A stretch of 64,000 nt of DNA, from assembly GCF_030865425.1 (NCBI RefSeq), contig NZ_JAVFCB010000001.1, positions 483,482-547,481 of the forward strand, given 5' to 3'. The stretch comes from Microbacterium capsulatum (lineage in GTDB: Bacteria; Actinomycetota; Actinomycetes; Actinomycetales; Microbacteriaceae). Made by a program: the position numbers and the translations under genes. Positions 1-8,442 of the stretch are shown one piece after another. The notes beneath the pieces are model-generated. The model saw nothing but the letters and a program-made list of their open reading frames with translations, was not told the origin of the DNA and made no database searches. Every line of letters begins with the position of its first letter. Within the stretch, counting starts at the first letter, position 1.

Positions 1-1
1 G

Positions 2-235
2 TCGCTCGCGCACCTGGTCGACCCGAGCCTCACCCGCCCGGCCCCTCCGCAGCCCGGGACGACGATCGTGCAGCCGACACCACCGCAGCCCGCCCCGGCG
101 CCCGTGGCACCGCAGCCGTGGAACGGTCCGGTCGGCGCGGCGATGCCTGCGCTCGTCACGCGGGACGGCAGCGTCCTGCCCGCTCCGACGGACGGACTCG
201 TCCGGCCGCATCCGCCGAAGCCGCCGCACCTCTGA
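2..235 (+). CDS. C-terminal end of a proline-rich protein (partial)
   Basis: The window opens inside a reading frame that ends at the TGA at 233-235, leaving about 77 residues. The visible part is very rich in proline, alanine and glutamine (runs such as PPQPAPAPVAPQP) and looks like a disordered tail. No domain can be recognised and the N-terminal part lies outside the window. The frame choice rests on the low-complexity but protein-like composition and on the stop just before the next gene; a second overlapping frame (118-402) is open but reads as arginine-rich shadow. Confidence 0.5.
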   Translation, partial: SLAHLVDPSLTRPAPPQPGTTIVQPTPPQPAPAPVAPQPWNGPVGAAMPALVTRDGSVLPAPTDGLVRPHPPKPPHL

Positions 236-292
236 CGATCCGATGCGGGCCGGCGGCTGGAACGACCGGGCGAGGCGTGCGAGCCTGGAGCG

Positions 293-901
293 ATGAGGAG
301 GAATCTGCGGCTCCTGGCGATGCTGCCCGTCGCGGCGGCGGGTGCGTTCCTGCTCTGGGGCGAGGTCATCAGTGCTCGGGCGAGCACACGCGGTCTTCCT
401 GAAGGACGCTCCGGTGCACGACGGACAGTGCTGGTGCTCGGCTTCGGCAACCGCACCGACCGTGCGAACGCGGTGAACCGCTACCGCGTCCGTGCCGCGC
501 TGCGCACCCTGCGCGGGACGGCGGACGTGCTCATCGTCTCGGGCGGATCCGTGCGCGGACCGGTGCCCGAAGGGCAGGTCCTCGCGGCCTACGCCCGGCA
601 CCGCGGCTTCACCGGGACGCTCCTGATCGAGACCGAGAGCCGGTCGACCGCGGAGAACATCCGCAACACGATCCCGCTCCTCGAGGGCGCCGAGGAGATC
701 GCCATCGTGTCGAACTCGCTGCACGCGGAGAAGGCCCGTGGTCTGCTGCGGCGAGAGCGTGCGGACCTCGCCGCGCGCCTGATCCGCGCGGACGAGTACC
801 GTTTCGGCGAGGTGCCCGTGATCAAGGCGCTGGCCGCCGCCATCGCACTCGTGGAACGGCGCCGGAGCCGCGCCGACGGGACGGTCCTCGACCCGCGCTA
901 G
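293..901 (+). CDS. DUF218 (YdcF/SanA-like) membrane-anchored protein
   Basis: This 202-residue protein has an N-terminal hydrophobic segment (about residues 6-24) followed by a DUF218 domain. The domain core is visible as VLVLGFGNRTD near residue 46, a VLIVSGGSV strand near residue 80, and the ESRSTAENI motif near residue 115. DUF218 proteins (YdcF, SanA, ElyC) are envelope-associated and of poorly defined biochemistry, with links to cell-wall precursor or nucleotide-like ligand handling. The ATG at 293 lies six bases after GAGCCT, a weak version of the leaderless promoter spacing seen elsewhere in the window. Its stop codon TAG is part of the next gene's likely -10 box. Confidence 0.8.
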   Translation: MRRNLRLLAMLPVAAAGAFLLWGEVISARASTRGLPEGRSGARRTVLVLGFGNRTDRANAVNRYRVRAALRTLRGTADVLIVSGGSVRGPVPEGQVLAAYARHRGFTGTLLIETESRSTAENIRNTIPLLEGAEEIAIVSNSLHAEKARGLLRRERADLAARLIRADEYRFGEVPVIKALAAAIALVERRRSRADGTVLDPR

Positions 902-904
902 GTT
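899..904 (+). promoter_or_regulatory. -10 box for the ltrA-like gene
   Basis: TAGGTT overlaps the stop codon of the DUF218 gene. Transcription would start near 911, giving a roughly 30-base leader with a GGGGAG ribosome-binding site before the ATG at 942. Confidence 0.4.
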
Positions 905-941
905 GGACGCTGCACGATTCCCGACGCGGATGGGGAGCGCC

Positions 942-2204
942 ATGACGGACACGATCGAACGGTACCGGCACGGGCTGAGACCGATGCGCGGGCGGGCGCG
1001 GCACGAGCCGCACCGGGCGGCGACGCCGCTGGAGGCCCTCTACGACCTCGTCTTCGCGGCCGCGTTCGGGGTGGCAGGGGTGCAGCTCGCCGAGGGCGTC
1101 GCGGCCGGGCATGCCGGGGCGGCCGTCGGCGCGTTCGCGTTCGCGGTCGCCGCGATCATCTGGGCGTGGATCAACTTCTCCTGGTTCGCCTCGGCCTTCG
1201 ACACCGACGACTGGCTGTTCCGCCTGTTCACCCTGGTGCAGATGGCCGGCGTGATCGTCCTGGCGATCGGGCTCCCGCCGATGTTCGCCTCCCTGGAGGA
1301 TCACGGCGTCTTCGCCAACCAGATCATGGTGTCCGGGTACATCGTGATGCGGGTCGGACTGCTCGCGCAGTGGCTGAGAGCCGCCCGCGACGCGGACTAC
1401 CGCCCTCAGGCGTTCGCGTACGTGACGTTCATCTCCGTCGCGCAGGTGGGCTGGGTCGTCGTGGCCTGGGCGCCGCTGCCGATCGACACCGCGATCGCGG
1501 CGGCCGCCGCCTGCTGGCTGATCGAGCTCGGCGGGCCGATCATGGCCGAGCGCAAGGGCGAGGGGGAGCGCCGCGGCACGCCCTGGCATGCGCATCACAT
1601 CGCCGAGCGCTACGCGCTGCTGACGATCATCGCCCTCGGCGAGACGGTCGTCGGAACTCTCGCGGCGGCGCAGGAGATCGCCCAGGTGCAGGGCTGGACC
1701 GGCGACGCCGCCGTCGTCATCGGCGCCGGCGTGGCGATGACCTTCGCGCTGTGGTGGTCGTACACGATGATGCCGTCCGGCCCGATCCTGGCCCGTCATC
1801 GCGACCGGTCGTTCGTCTGGGGCTACGGGCACGCCGTGATCTTCGCGAGCATCGCGGCCGTCGGCGCGGGGCTGCACGCGATCGGATTCGCGTACCGGGC
1901 CGAGGATCCGCTGCCGGCCCCGGCGGTGATCCTGCTCATCGCGGTGCCGGTGATCGTCTTCATGGTGTCGATCTCGCTGCTGCACTCCTACCTCGTGCAC
2001 TCGGTGATGCGGGGCCTGCCGTTGCATGCGCTCGCGATGATCCTGCCCGTGACCGGGATCGTGCTCGCCTTCGCCGGGGTGCCGCTGTGGGCCTGCCTGC
2101 TCGTCGTGCTGGCCGGACCCGTGTTCGTCGTGATCGCGTACGAGGCCGGCGGATGGCGGCTCGCGCAGCGGCACCTGGACGAGGCGCTGGCGCACCCGGC
2201 GTAG
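942..2204 (+). CDS. LtrA family (low temperature requirement A) membrane protein
   Basis: The 420-residue product is an integral membrane protein with about ten to twelve hydrophobic segments, for example the stretch ending in AFAVAAIIWAWINFSWFASAF. It begins with the family signature HRAATPLEALYDLVFAAAFG, in which the ELFYDLVF-like motif is typical of LtrA. The name comes from a Listeria gene needed for growth in the cold; the molecular role is unknown. The family also has the conserved WHAHHIAERYALLTIIALGE motif seen mid-protein. A TTG at 903 and ATGs at 930 and 942 are possible starts. I chose 942 because GGGGAG sits five to ten bases upstream. Confidence 0.85.
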   Translation: MTDTIERYRHGLRPMRGRARHEPHRAATPLEALYDLVFAAAFGVAGVQLAEGVAAGHAGAAVGAFAFAVAAIIWAWINFSWFASAFDTDDWLFRLFTLVQMAGVIVLAIGLPPMFASLEDHGVFANQIMVSGYIVMRVGLLAQWLRAARDADYRPQAFAYVTFISVAQVGWVVVAWAPLPIDTAIAAAAACWLIELGGPIMAERKGEGERRGTPWHAHHIAERYALLTIIALGETVVGTLAAAQEIAQVQGWTGDAAVVIGAGVAMTFALWWSYTMMPSGPILARHRDRSFVWGYGHAVIFASIAAVGAGLHAIGFAYRAEDPLPAPAVILLIAVPVIVFMVSISLLHSYLVHSVMRGLPLHALAMILPVTGIVLAFAGVPLWACLLVVLAGPVFVVIAYEAGGWRLAQRHLDEALAHPA

Positions 2205-2207
2205 GAT
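2202..2207 (+). promoter_or_regulatory. -10 box for a leaderless transcript upstream of thrS
   Basis: TAGGAT overlaps the LtrA stop codon and ends exactly six bases before the ATG of the threonine-rich leader ORF, so transcription should begin at or next to that ATG. Confidence 0.6.
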
Positions 2208-2213
2208 TCTCCT

Positions 2214-2282
2214 ATGGACTTCGCCCGGCAGACGCGCACGACCTCGGTCGTGGTCACCGGCACGCGAACGCTCAAGGCCTGA
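2214..2282 (+). CDS. threonine-rich leader peptide upstream of thrS
   Basis: A 22-codon ORF, MDFARQTRTTSVVVTGTRTL plus KA, starts at an ATG six bases after the TAGGAT box and ends in TGA at 2280-2282. Six of its 22 residues are threonine (positions 7, 9, 10, 15, 17, 19), all ACG or ACC codons. It ends 67 bases before thrS and its stop codon lies inside a potential hairpin. A peptide rich in the amino acid charged by the downstream synthetase is the classic layout of ribosome-mediated attenuation. That this peptide is translated and regulatory is inferred, not shown. Confidence 0.6.
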   Translation: MDFARQTRTTSVVVTGTRTLKA

Positions 2283-2307
2283 GCGGGCAGGACGCGGTTC
2301 CGCGTCC
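2269..2307 (+). promoter_or_regulatory. candidate attenuator hairpins before thrS
   Basis: Hairpin A pairs CGCTCA (2269-2274) with TGAGCG (2280-2285) and spans the leader stop codon. Hairpin B pairs GGACGCG (2290-2296) with CGCGTCC (2301-2307) around a GTTC loop. CGCGAAC inside the leader (from about 2263) can also pair, with one bulge, with GTTCCGCG of hairpin B, so ribosome position could switch between structures. No U-run follows hairpin B, so it could act on translation or through a U-poor terminator. Confidence 0.4.
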
Positions 2308-2349
2308 GAAAGCTGAGACCGTGACCATCGCCACATCTGGAGAACTCCT

Positions 2350-4380
2350 TTGTCTGAGAACCCTGCGTCCACCCTCAAGGCACCGTCCTATCCCTGCGAC
2401 GGCTTCGCCCTCTACGGCCCGGAAGGACCGTTCAGCGACCGCTCCGTCGTCGCGATGCTCGTCAACGGGCAGCAGAAGGACCTCGCCGCCGTCATCACCG
2501 AGGACGACGTCGTCGAGCCCATCACCATCGACAGCCCGGAGGGCCTCGCGATCCTCCGCCACTCCACCGCGCACGTGCTCGCCCAGGCGGTGCAGCGCAT
2601 CAAGCCGCAGGCCAACCTCGGCATCGGCCCGCCCATCACCGACGGCTTCTACTACGACTTCGGCGTGGACACCCCGTTCACCCCGGAGGACGTCAAGGCG
2701 ATCTCCAAGGAGATGCAGCGGATCCAGCGCGAGGGGCAGCGGTTCGTGCGCCGCGTCGTCACCGACGACGAGGCCCGCGCGGAGCTCGCCGACGAGCCGT
2801 TCAAGCTCGAGCTGATCGGGCTCAAGGGCGGCAAGGAGGCGGCCGAGGGCGCCTCCGTCGAGGTCGGCGAGGGCGAGCTGACCATCTACGACAACGTCAC
2901 CAAGGACGGCGAGGTCGCCTGGAAGGACCTGTGCCGTGGCCCGCACCTGCCGAGCACCCGCCTGATCGGCAACGGCTGGGACCTCACCCGGATCGCCGCC
3001 GCCTACTGGCGCGGATCCGAGAAGAACCCGCAGCTGCAGCGCATCTACGGGACCGCCTGGCCGTCGAAGGACGAGCTGCGCGCCTACCAGCAGCGCCTCG
3101 AGGAGGCCGCCAAGCGCGACCACCGGCGCCTCGGCAAGGAGCTCGATCTGTTCTCGTTCCCGGACGAGATCGGATCCGGCCTGTCGGTGTGGCACCCCCG
3201 CGGCGGCATCATCCGCGGCGAGATGGAGCAGCACGCACGCCGCCGGCACATCGCTGCCGGGTACAACTACGTGTACACCCCGCACATCTCGAAGGAGGAT
3301 CTGTTCCTCGCCTCGAACCACCTCGTCACCTACCGCGACGGCATGTTCCCGCCGATCCGGATGGATGAGGAGCGCGACGAGAACGGGCACGTCACCAAGC
3401 ACGGCCAGGACTACTACCTGAAGCCGATGAACTGCCCGATGCACATCCTCATCTACAAGGAGCGCGCGCGCAGCTACCGCGACCTGCCGCTGCGTCTCGC
3501 CGAGAACGGCACCGTTTACCGGTACGAGCTCTCCGGCGCGCTGCACGGCCTCACCCGCGTGCGCGGCTTCACCCAGGACGACTCGCACCTGTTCGTCACC
3601 CCGGAGCAGCTGGAGACCGAGGTCGCCAAGGTCCTCGAGTTCATCCTGTCGATGCTCCGCGACTTCGGCCTGAGCGACTTCGAGCTCGAGCTCTCGATGC
3701 GCGACGACGAGAAGGGTAAGTGGATCGGCTCCGACGAGTTCTGGGACTACTCCACCGACGCGCTGCGCAGCGTGGCCCTGGCGTCCGGACTCAAGCTCAC
3801 CGAGGTCCCCGGTGAGGCGGCGTTCTACGGTCCGAAGATCGACCTGAAGACCACCGACGCGATCGGCCGGGTGTGGCAGCTGTCCACCGTGCAGGTCGAC
3901 CCGAACCTGCCGGAGCGCTTCGGCCTGGAGTTCACCGATAAGGACGGCCAGAAGAAGCGTCCGATCATGATCCACCGGGCGCTGTTCGGCTCGATCGAAC
4001 GGTTCTTCGCGATCCTCCTCGAGCACTACGCCGGGGACTTCCCGCTCTGGCTCTCGCCGGTCCAGGTCGTCGGCGTGCCCGTCGCCGAGGCGTTCGCGGA
4101 CTACCTCGACGACGCGGTGGCGGCCCTCCGCGAGGCGGGCGTGCGCGCCGAGGTCGACCACTCCGACGAGCGCATGCAGAAGAAGATCCGCAACCACACC
4201 ACCGGCAAGGTGCCGCTCATCCTCATCGCGGGCGAGCAGGACCGTGCCGCGGGCACCGTCTCGTTCCGGTTCCGCGACGGATCCCAGGAGAACGGCGTGC
4301 CGCTGGCGGAGGCCGTGGAGCGGGTGCGCCGGGCGATCGAGTCGCACGCGCTCGTGCAGTCGGCGGGCGATCTGGCATGA
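2350..4380 (+). CDS. thrS: threonyl-tRNA synthetase
   Basis: The 676-residue enzyme charges tRNA-Thr with threonine in the cytoplasm. Visible parts, in order: an N-terminal TGS-like region, the editing/SAD domain with HSTAH (residues 71-75), and the class II catalytic core. The core has KPMNCPMH, carrying the active-site zinc cysteine, and motif 2 around [12 protein letters not shown]. Motif 3 is around [16 protein letters not shown]. An anticodon-binding domain closes the protein. Length is normal for actinobacteria. The start is a TTG at 2350 preceded by GGAGA at 2339-2343; the GGAG also faces a CTCC four bases on, so the site may be partly folded. It is preceded by a threonine-rich leader ORF and overlaps the HIT gene by four bases (ATGA). 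Confidence 0.97.
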   Translation: MSENPASTLKAPSYPCDGFALYGPEGPFSDRSVVAMLVNGQQKDLAAVITEDDVVEPITIDSPEGLAILRHSTAHVLAQAVQRIKPQANLGIGPPITDGFYYDFGVDTPFTPEDVKAISKEMQRIQREGQRFVRRVVTDDEARAELADEPFKLELIGLKGGKEAAEGASVEVGEGELTIYDNVTKDGEVAWKDLCRGPHLPSTRLIGNGWDLTRIAAAYWRGSEKNPQLQRIYGTAWPSKDELRAYQQRLEEAAKRDHRRLGKELDLFSFPDEIGSGLSVWHPRGGIIRGEMEQHARRRHIAAGYNYVYTPHISKEDLFLASNHLVTYRDGMFPPIRMDEERDENGHVTKHGQDYYLKPMNCPMHILIYKERARSYRDLPLRLAENGTVYRYELSGALHGLTRVRGFTQDDSHLFVTPEQLETEVAKVLEFILSMLRDFGLSDFELELSMRDDEKGKWIGSDEFWDYSTDALRSVALASGLKLTEVPGEAAFYGPKIDLKTTDAIGRVWQLSTVQVDPNLPERFGLEFTDKDGQKKRPIMIHRALFGSIERFFAILLEHYAGDFPLWLSPVQVVGVPVAEAFADYLDDAVAALREAGVRAEVDHSDERMQKKIRNHTTGKVPLILIAGEQDRAAGTVSFRFRDGSQENGVPLAEAVERVRRAIESHALVQSAGDLA

Positions 4381-4943
4381 CCATTCCCGGGGGCGGCGGC
4401 TTCGGCGGCGACGCCGGGCTCGCCGACGACGCGCGCCTCGCCGGCGTCCCCGACGAGTTCCAGCGGCTCTGGGTCCCGCATCGGATGGCGTACATCCAGG
4501 CGGGGCCCGAGCCGCTGCGCGCGGCGTGCCCGTTCTGCGACGCGCCCAAGCACCCGGACGAGGAGCGGCTGATCGTCGCGCGGGGTCGCACGTCCTACGT
4601 GCTGCTGAACCTGTTCCCGTACAACTCCGGTCACCTGCTCGTCTGCCCGTACCGGCACATCGCCACGTACGACCAGGCGACCCCGGAGGAGGTCGCCGAG
4701 ATCGGGGCGCTCACGCAGACCGCCATGCGCGTACTCAAGGACACCGCGCGCTGCGACGGCTTCAATCTCGGCATGAACCAGGGCGCCGTGGCCGGTGCCG
4801 GCGTCGACGCGCACCTGCACCAGCACATCGTGCCGCGCTGGGCGTCGGATGCGAACTTCTTCCCGATCGTCGCCCGGACCCGCGCCCTGCCGCAGCTGCT
4901 CGGCGACGTCCGCACCACGATCGCGAACGCCTGGCCGCTCTGA
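4377..4943 (+). CDS. HIT-family nucleotide hydrolase/phosphorylase (Ap4A phosphorylase-like)
   Basis: This 188-residue protein carries the histidine triad HLHQHIV at residues 146-151 (His146, His148, His150) and a CPFC zinc knuckle at 51-54. It overlaps thrS by four bases, so the two are translationally coupled. In Mycobacterium tuberculosis the thrS-linked HIT gene (Rv2613c) encodes a diadenosine tetraphosphate phosphorylase. Aminoacyl-tRNA synthetases are a source of Ap4A, so the pairing is sensible. The assignment to Ap4A is by orthology of position and family. In many actinobacteria pgsA follows; here a palindromic repeat and an oppositely oriented gene follow instead. Confidence 0.88.
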   Translation: MTIPGGGGFGGDAGLADDARLAGVPDEFQRLWVPHRMAYIQAGPEPLRAACPFCDAPKHPDEERLIVARGRTSYVLLNLFPYNSGHLLVCPYRHIATYDQATPEEVAEIGALTQTAMRVLKDTARCDGFNLGMNQGAVAGAGVDAHLHQHIVPRWASDANFFPIVARTRALPQLLGDVRTTIANAWPL

Positions 4944-4954
4944 AAGCCGCCGTT

Positions 4955-5066
4955 CCCGGTCGTTGAGCGAGGACGGCGAAGCCGACCGAGACGAAACGCG
5001 GTTCCTCTCGGATCACCGCGTTTCGTCTCCCTCCTCGCTGCGCTCGGTGCTCGCTCAACGACCCCG
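4955..5066. repeat. nested palindromic intergenic repeat
   Basis: Outer arms GGTCGTTGAGCGAG (4958-4971) and CTCGCTCAACGACC (5050-5063) enclose inner arms GAGACGAAACGCGGT (4988-5002) and ACCGCGTTTCGTCTC (5015-5029). The element fills the gap between two convergent genes. Parts of the same sequence recur at 41325-41400. It could act as a bidirectional terminator and looks like a REP- or MITE-type family. Confidence 0.75.
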
Positions 5067-5076
5067 AAGAAGAGGG

Positions 5077-5928
5077 TCAGCGGACCTGCGCGACCTCGAA
5101 CTGCTCGCGCGGGTGCGCGTAGGCCTCCTGCGACTCGACGAGCTGCAGCTCCCGTTCGCCCGATTCGAGCGTCGCAGCGAGCAGGTCGAACACGCTCGAC
5201 GCCGTCTTGCGGAGCGCCTCGGCCGCGGACCCCGATCGCACGTAGTGCGCGGTGAACAGCGCCGCCGTGACGTCCCCGGATCCGTTCGCCTTCATCGGCA
5301 GCTGCGGGGTCTGCACGATCCAGGCGCCGCTGTCGTCGACCGCGAGCATCTCGATCGTGCCCTCCGGCCGGTCCGGGCGCTCGACGCTGGTGACCAGGAC
5401 TGTGCGCGGCCCCATCGCCCGCGCCGCGTCGACCGACGCGAGCGTGGACTCGAGCGTGTCGGGGGAGGTGCCGGTCAGGTAGCCGAGTTCGAACTGGTTC
5501 GGCGTGATGATGTCGGCGACCGGGACGACGCGGTCGCGGAGCAGCTCCGGGATCGCCGGCGCGACGAAGCAGCCCGACTTCGCGTTGCCCATGACCGGGT
5601 CGCACGCGTACACCGCGTTCGGGTTTGCGGCCTTGACCCGCGCGACGGCGTCGATGATGACGTCGGCGATGCCCTCGCCGCCCTGATAGCCGGAGAGGAT
5701 CGCGTCGACCTGGCCGAGCACGCCGCGCTCCTCGATGCCGGTGATGACCTCGCGCACGTCCTCGGGGGCGATGAGCGGGCCGCGCCACGCGCCGTAGCCG
5801 GTGTGGTTCGAGAAGTTCACCGTGTAGACGGGCAGCACCTCGACGCCGATGCGCTGCAGCGGGAACACCGCGGCGGAGTTGCCCACGTGGCCGTACGCGA
5901 CGGCGGACTGGATCGAGAGGATCTTCAT
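5077..5928 (-). CDS. pdxY: pyridoxal kinase
   Basis: A 283-residue PfkB/ribokinase-fold kinase that phosphorylates pyridoxal (and relatives) to the 5'-phosphate in the B6 salvage pathway. Visible features: the PdxY/PdxK N-terminus [20 protein letters not shown], the [11 protein letters not shown] substrate region near residue 40, DPVMG near residue 112, DIITPNQFE near 140, and the [11 protein letters not shown] segment near 220, which carries the anion hole and catalytic Asp. The ATG at 5928 has a purine-rich GGGAGGATCGAGG before it. The gene is divergent from pdxST, so salvage and de novo B6 routes face each other across 60-90 bases. PdxK and PdxY cannot be separated by eye. Confidence 0.88.
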   Translation of the reverse strand: MKILSIQSAVAYGHVGNSAAVFPLQRIGVEVLPVYTVNFSNHTGYGAWRGPLIAPEDVREVITGIEERGVLGQVDAILSGYQGGEGIADVIIDAVARVKAANPNAVYACDPVMGNAKSGCFVAPAIPELLRDRVVPVADIITPNQFELGYLTGTSPDTLESTLASVDAARAMGPRTVLVTSVERPDRPEGTIEMLAVDDSGAWIVQTPQLPMKANGSGDVTAALFTAHYVRSGSAAEALRKTASSVFDLLAATLESGERELQLVESQEAYAHPREQFEVAQVR

Positions 5929-6001
5929 GCCTCGATCCTCCCATCCGCCCGGGAGGTGTCCTGACGTGTCGGGCCGTCCGCGAAGACATGGCCAGACAGC
6001 G

Positions 6002-6007
6002 TATGCT
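6002..6007 (+). promoter_or_regulatory. -10 box for pdxST
   Basis: TATGCT ends seven bases before the ATG at 6015, with no Shine-Dalgarno sequence between, consistent with a leaderless pdxS mRNA. Confidence 0.55.
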
Positions 6008-6014
6008 TTGGCCT

Positions 6015-6917
6015 ATGACAGAACTTGCACCCGACTCCACCACCGGCACCGGCCGCGTCAAGCGCGGACTCGCGGAGATGCTGAAGGGCGGCGTCATCAT
6101 GGACGTCGTCACCCCCGACCAGGCGAAGATCGCCGAGGACGCGGGCGCCGTCGCCGTCATGGCGCTCGAGCGGGTCCCGGCCGACATCCGCGCGCAGGGC
6201 GGCGTCTCCCGGATGAGCGACCCCGATATGATCGACGGCATCATCTCCGCTGTCTCGATCCCGGTGATGGCGAAGGCCCGCATCGGCCACTTCGTCGAGG
6301 CGCAGGTGCTGCAGGAGCTCGGCGTCGACTACATCGACGAGTCCGAGGTGCTTTCGCCTGCCGACTACGTCAACCACATCGACAAGTGGGGCTTCAAGGT
6401 CCCCTTCGTCTGCGGCGCCACCAACCTGGGTGAGGCCCTGCGCCGGATCACCGAGGGCGCGGCGATGATCCGCTCCAAGGGCGAGGCCGGCACCGGCGAC
6501 GTCTCCGAGGCGATGAAGCACATCCGCACGATCCGCGGCGAGATCGCCCGGCTCACGTCGCTCTCCAAGGACGAGCTGTACGTCGCCGCCAAGGAGCTGC
6601 AGGCGCCGTACGAGCTCGTCGCCGAGATCGCCGAGCGCGGCGCTCTCCCGGTCGTCATGTTCGTCGCGGGCGGCGTCGCCACCCCGGCCGACGCCGCGAT
6701 GATGATGCAGCTCGGCGCCGACGGCGTGTTCGTCGGATCCGGCATCTTCAAGTCGGGCGACCCCGTCGCGCGCGCCGCGGCGATCGTCAAGGCCACCGCC
6801 GCCTACGACGACCCCGCCGTGATCGCGCAGGTCTCCCGGGGCCTCGGCGAGGCCATGGTCGGCATCAACGTCGCCGACCTGCCCGCGCCGCACCGTCTCG
6901 CGGAGCGCGGCTGGTGA
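6015..6917 (+). CDS. pdxS: pyridoxal 5'-phosphate synthase lyase subunit PdxS
   Basis: The 300-residue TIM-barrel subunit makes PLP from ribose 5-phosphate, glyceraldehyde 3-phosphate and ammonia. Catalytic lysines are visible in [10 protein letters not shown] (near residue 87) and in [11 protein letters not shown] (near residue 155), with the phosphate-binding [12 protein letters not shown] and GSGIFKS loops later. An earlier in-frame ATG at 5988 exists, but it lies upstream of the -10 box, so 6015 is preferred. pdxT begins in the last four bases (GTGA), the normal pairing of synthase and glutaminase. Confidence 0.97.
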   Translation: MTELAPDSTTGTGRVKRGLAEMLKGGVIMDVVTPDQAKIAEDAGAVAVMALERVPADIRAQGGVSRMSDPDMIDGIISAVSIPVMAKARIGHFVEAQVLQELGVDYIDESEVLSPADYVNHIDKWGFKVPFVCGATNLGEALRRITEGAAMIRSKGEAGTGDVSEAMKHIRTIRGEIARLTSLSKDELYVAAKELQAPYELVAEIAERGALPVVMFVAGGVATPADAAMMMQLGADGVFVGSGIFKSGDPVARAAAIVKATAAYDDPAVIAQVSRGLGEAMVGINVADLPAPHRLAERGW

Positions 6918-7522
6918 CATCCGCCCTCCGGATCGGGGTGCTCGCACTGCAGGGCGATGTCCGCGAGCACGCAGCGATCCTCACCTCGCTCGGGGCGGAG
7001 ACGGTCGCCGTCCGCCGCCCCGAGCAGATGCTCGGCCTGGACGGGCTCGTTCTGCCCGGCGGCGAGTCCAGCGTGATCGACAAGCTGTCGCGGATCTTCG
7101 ACCTGCGCCGCCCGATCCTCGACGCGATCGCCGACGGGATGCCGATGTACGGCACCTGCGCCGGCCTGATCCTGCTCGCCGACGACATCGAGGGAGCGAT
7201 CGACGGACAGCTCACCTTCGGCGGGCTCGACGTCACGGTCGCGCGGAACGCGTTCGGCGGGCAGGTCGAGTCCTTCGAGACCGAGCTCGCGGTCGCCGGG
7301 ATCGACGGGGCGGTGGCGGCGACGTTCATCCGCGCCCCGCTGATCACCCGGGTGGGCCCGCGGGCGCGAGCCATCGCCTCGCTGCCGGACGGCGGCGTCG
7401 TCGCGGTCGAGCAGGGCAACCTGCTGGGCACGAGCTTCCACCCGGAGATGAACGGCGAGACGCGCCTGCACGAGCGGCTGCTCGACCTCGCGCACGCCCG
7501 CCGCGTCGCCCGCGCCGCGTAG
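6914..7522 (+). CDS. pdxT: pyridoxal 5'-phosphate synthase glutaminase subunit PdxT
   Basis: The 202-residue class I glutaminase feeds ammonia to PdxS. The triad is visible: the nucleophile Cys in [12 protein letters not shown] (near residue 79) and the His and Glu in [14 protein letters not shown] near residue 176. LPGGESSVI near residue 48 is the conserved oxyanion strand. The GTG start at 6914 overlaps the pdxS stop, so the subunits are coupled in translation. Confidence 0.97.
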   Translation: MTSALRIGVLALQGDVREHAAILTSLGAETVAVRRPEQMLGLDGLVLPGGESSVIDKLSRIFDLRRPILDAIADGMPMYGTCAGLILLADDIEGAIDGQLTFGGLDVTVARNAFGGQVESFETELAVAGIDGAVAATFIRAPLITRVGPRARAIASLPDGGVVAVEQGNLLGTSFHPEMNGETRLHERLLDLAHARRVARAA

Positions 7523-7541
7523 CGATCCGGATCCGTTGTGC

Positions 7542-7576
7542 TCTCTGAGCGGAAGGTCTAGCCTTCCGCTCAGAGA
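7542..7576. repeat. perfect 15-bp inverted repeat
   Basis: TCTCTGAGCGGAAGG (7542-7556) and its exact complement CCTTCCGCTCAGAGA (7562-7576) flank a TCTAG spacer. It lies between pdxT and the hemerythrin-like gene. A TAGCCT -10-like box (7559-7564) sits inside it, so it may be either a pdxT terminator or an operator for the next gene. Confidence 0.7.
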
Positions 7577-7605
7577 CGGATCCGAGAGCGCAACTGGGGG
7601 CGACG

Positions 7606-8331
7606 ATGTCCGACTTCTTCACCATGCAGCCCGGAGAGACCGCGGCACCGGTGCCGGACGGACCCGTCCTGTGCCCCGCATCCGCCGGCATGCGGCGCAT
7701 CCACCGCGTCTTCCTGTGGGCGTACGACGAGGCGCCGGGCCTCGCCCGCTCCGCGTCCGACGGCGACACGGCGCGCGCGGCCTACGTCGCAGAGGTCCTC
7801 GGCAACTTCGACAAGCTGCTGCACGTGCACCACGAGGGCGAGGACCTCCTGATGTACCCGAAGCTGCGGGAGCGCGCCCCCGCCTGCGCCCTGCACGCTC
7901 AGGAGATGATCGGGCAGCACGAGGAGGTCAAGCGGCACCTCGACGACATCGAGCCGGTCAGGCAGCGGTGGGCGCGGACCGCGGACGCGTCGGTCGGCGA
8001 GGAGCTCGCCGAGCGCTACGAGGCGCTGTCGGCGCTGCTCAAGGTGCATCTGCGTCGCGAGGTGACCGAGGTCACGCCCGCCGTCGAGAAGGTGCTCACC
8101 GAGAAGGAGCTCGGCGAGCTCGCCAGCCATGGCGTGGACTCGTTCGACAAGAAGGTCGTGCTCGCCTACCTCGGCATGATCCTCGCGACCAATCCGCCGG
8201 GGGAGAGGGAGGAGTTCTTCCGCGACATCCCGTTCCCGATCCGGATGGCGTACCGGCTCGTCGGCCGCCGGCTCTACCGCGCGCAGTACGCGGAGCTGTT
8301 CCCCGGCCGGGCCGTTCCCGCGACCCTCTGA
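7606..8331 (+). CDS. hemerythrin-like (HHE cation-binding) domain protein
   Basis: The 241-residue protein has an HHE four-helix pattern: MRRIHRVFLW near residue 30, LLHVHHEGEDLLMYPKL near 71-87, IGQHEEVKRHLDDIE near 102, and LKVHLRREVTEVTP near 147. These His/Glu sites match a di-iron hemerythrin centre, and such proteins bind oxygen, NO or iron or sense redox state. The C-terminal 70 residues match no motif I recognise. The ATG at 7606 has GGGGGCGACG upstream. The gene stands alone between pdxT and yebC behind a perfect inverted repeat. The exact ligand cannot be told from sequence. Confidence 0.82.
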   Translation: MSDFFTMQPGETAAPVPDGPVLCPASAGMRRIHRVFLWAYDEAPGLARSASDGDTARAAYVAEVLGNFDKLLHVHHEGEDLLMYPKLRERAPACALHAQEMIGQHEEVKRHLDDIEPVRQRWARTADASVGEELAERYEALSALLKVHLRREVTEVTPAVEKVLTEKELGELASHGVDSFDKKVVLAYLGMILATNPPGEREEFFRDIPFPIRMAYRLVGRRLYRAQYAELFPGRAVPATL

Positions 8332-8386
8332 CGGCGTTCGGAGCGGCCTGCCACCCACGACGGGTGTCGCCTCCGACGGGGTTCGT

Positions 8387-8392
8387 TAGAAT
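8387..8392 (+). promoter_or_regulatory. -10 box for yebC
   Basis: TAGAAT would start transcription near 8399, leaving a leader of about 45 bases with GCGGGAGA before the yebC ATG. An ATG at 8398, in frame, lies at the expected transcription start. Confidence 0.5.
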
Positions 8393-8442
8393 GGACGATG
8401 CCCTGCGGGACGTTCCACGGGGTGAACACGAGCGGGAGACAT

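Noticed and set aside
8398..8442. In-frame ATG adding 15 residues to YebC
   Set aside because: It lies at the predicted transcription start, but the added residues are not family-like and the ATG at 8443 has a ribosome-binding site and the MSGHSKW start. A leaderless longer form cannot be fully excluded.
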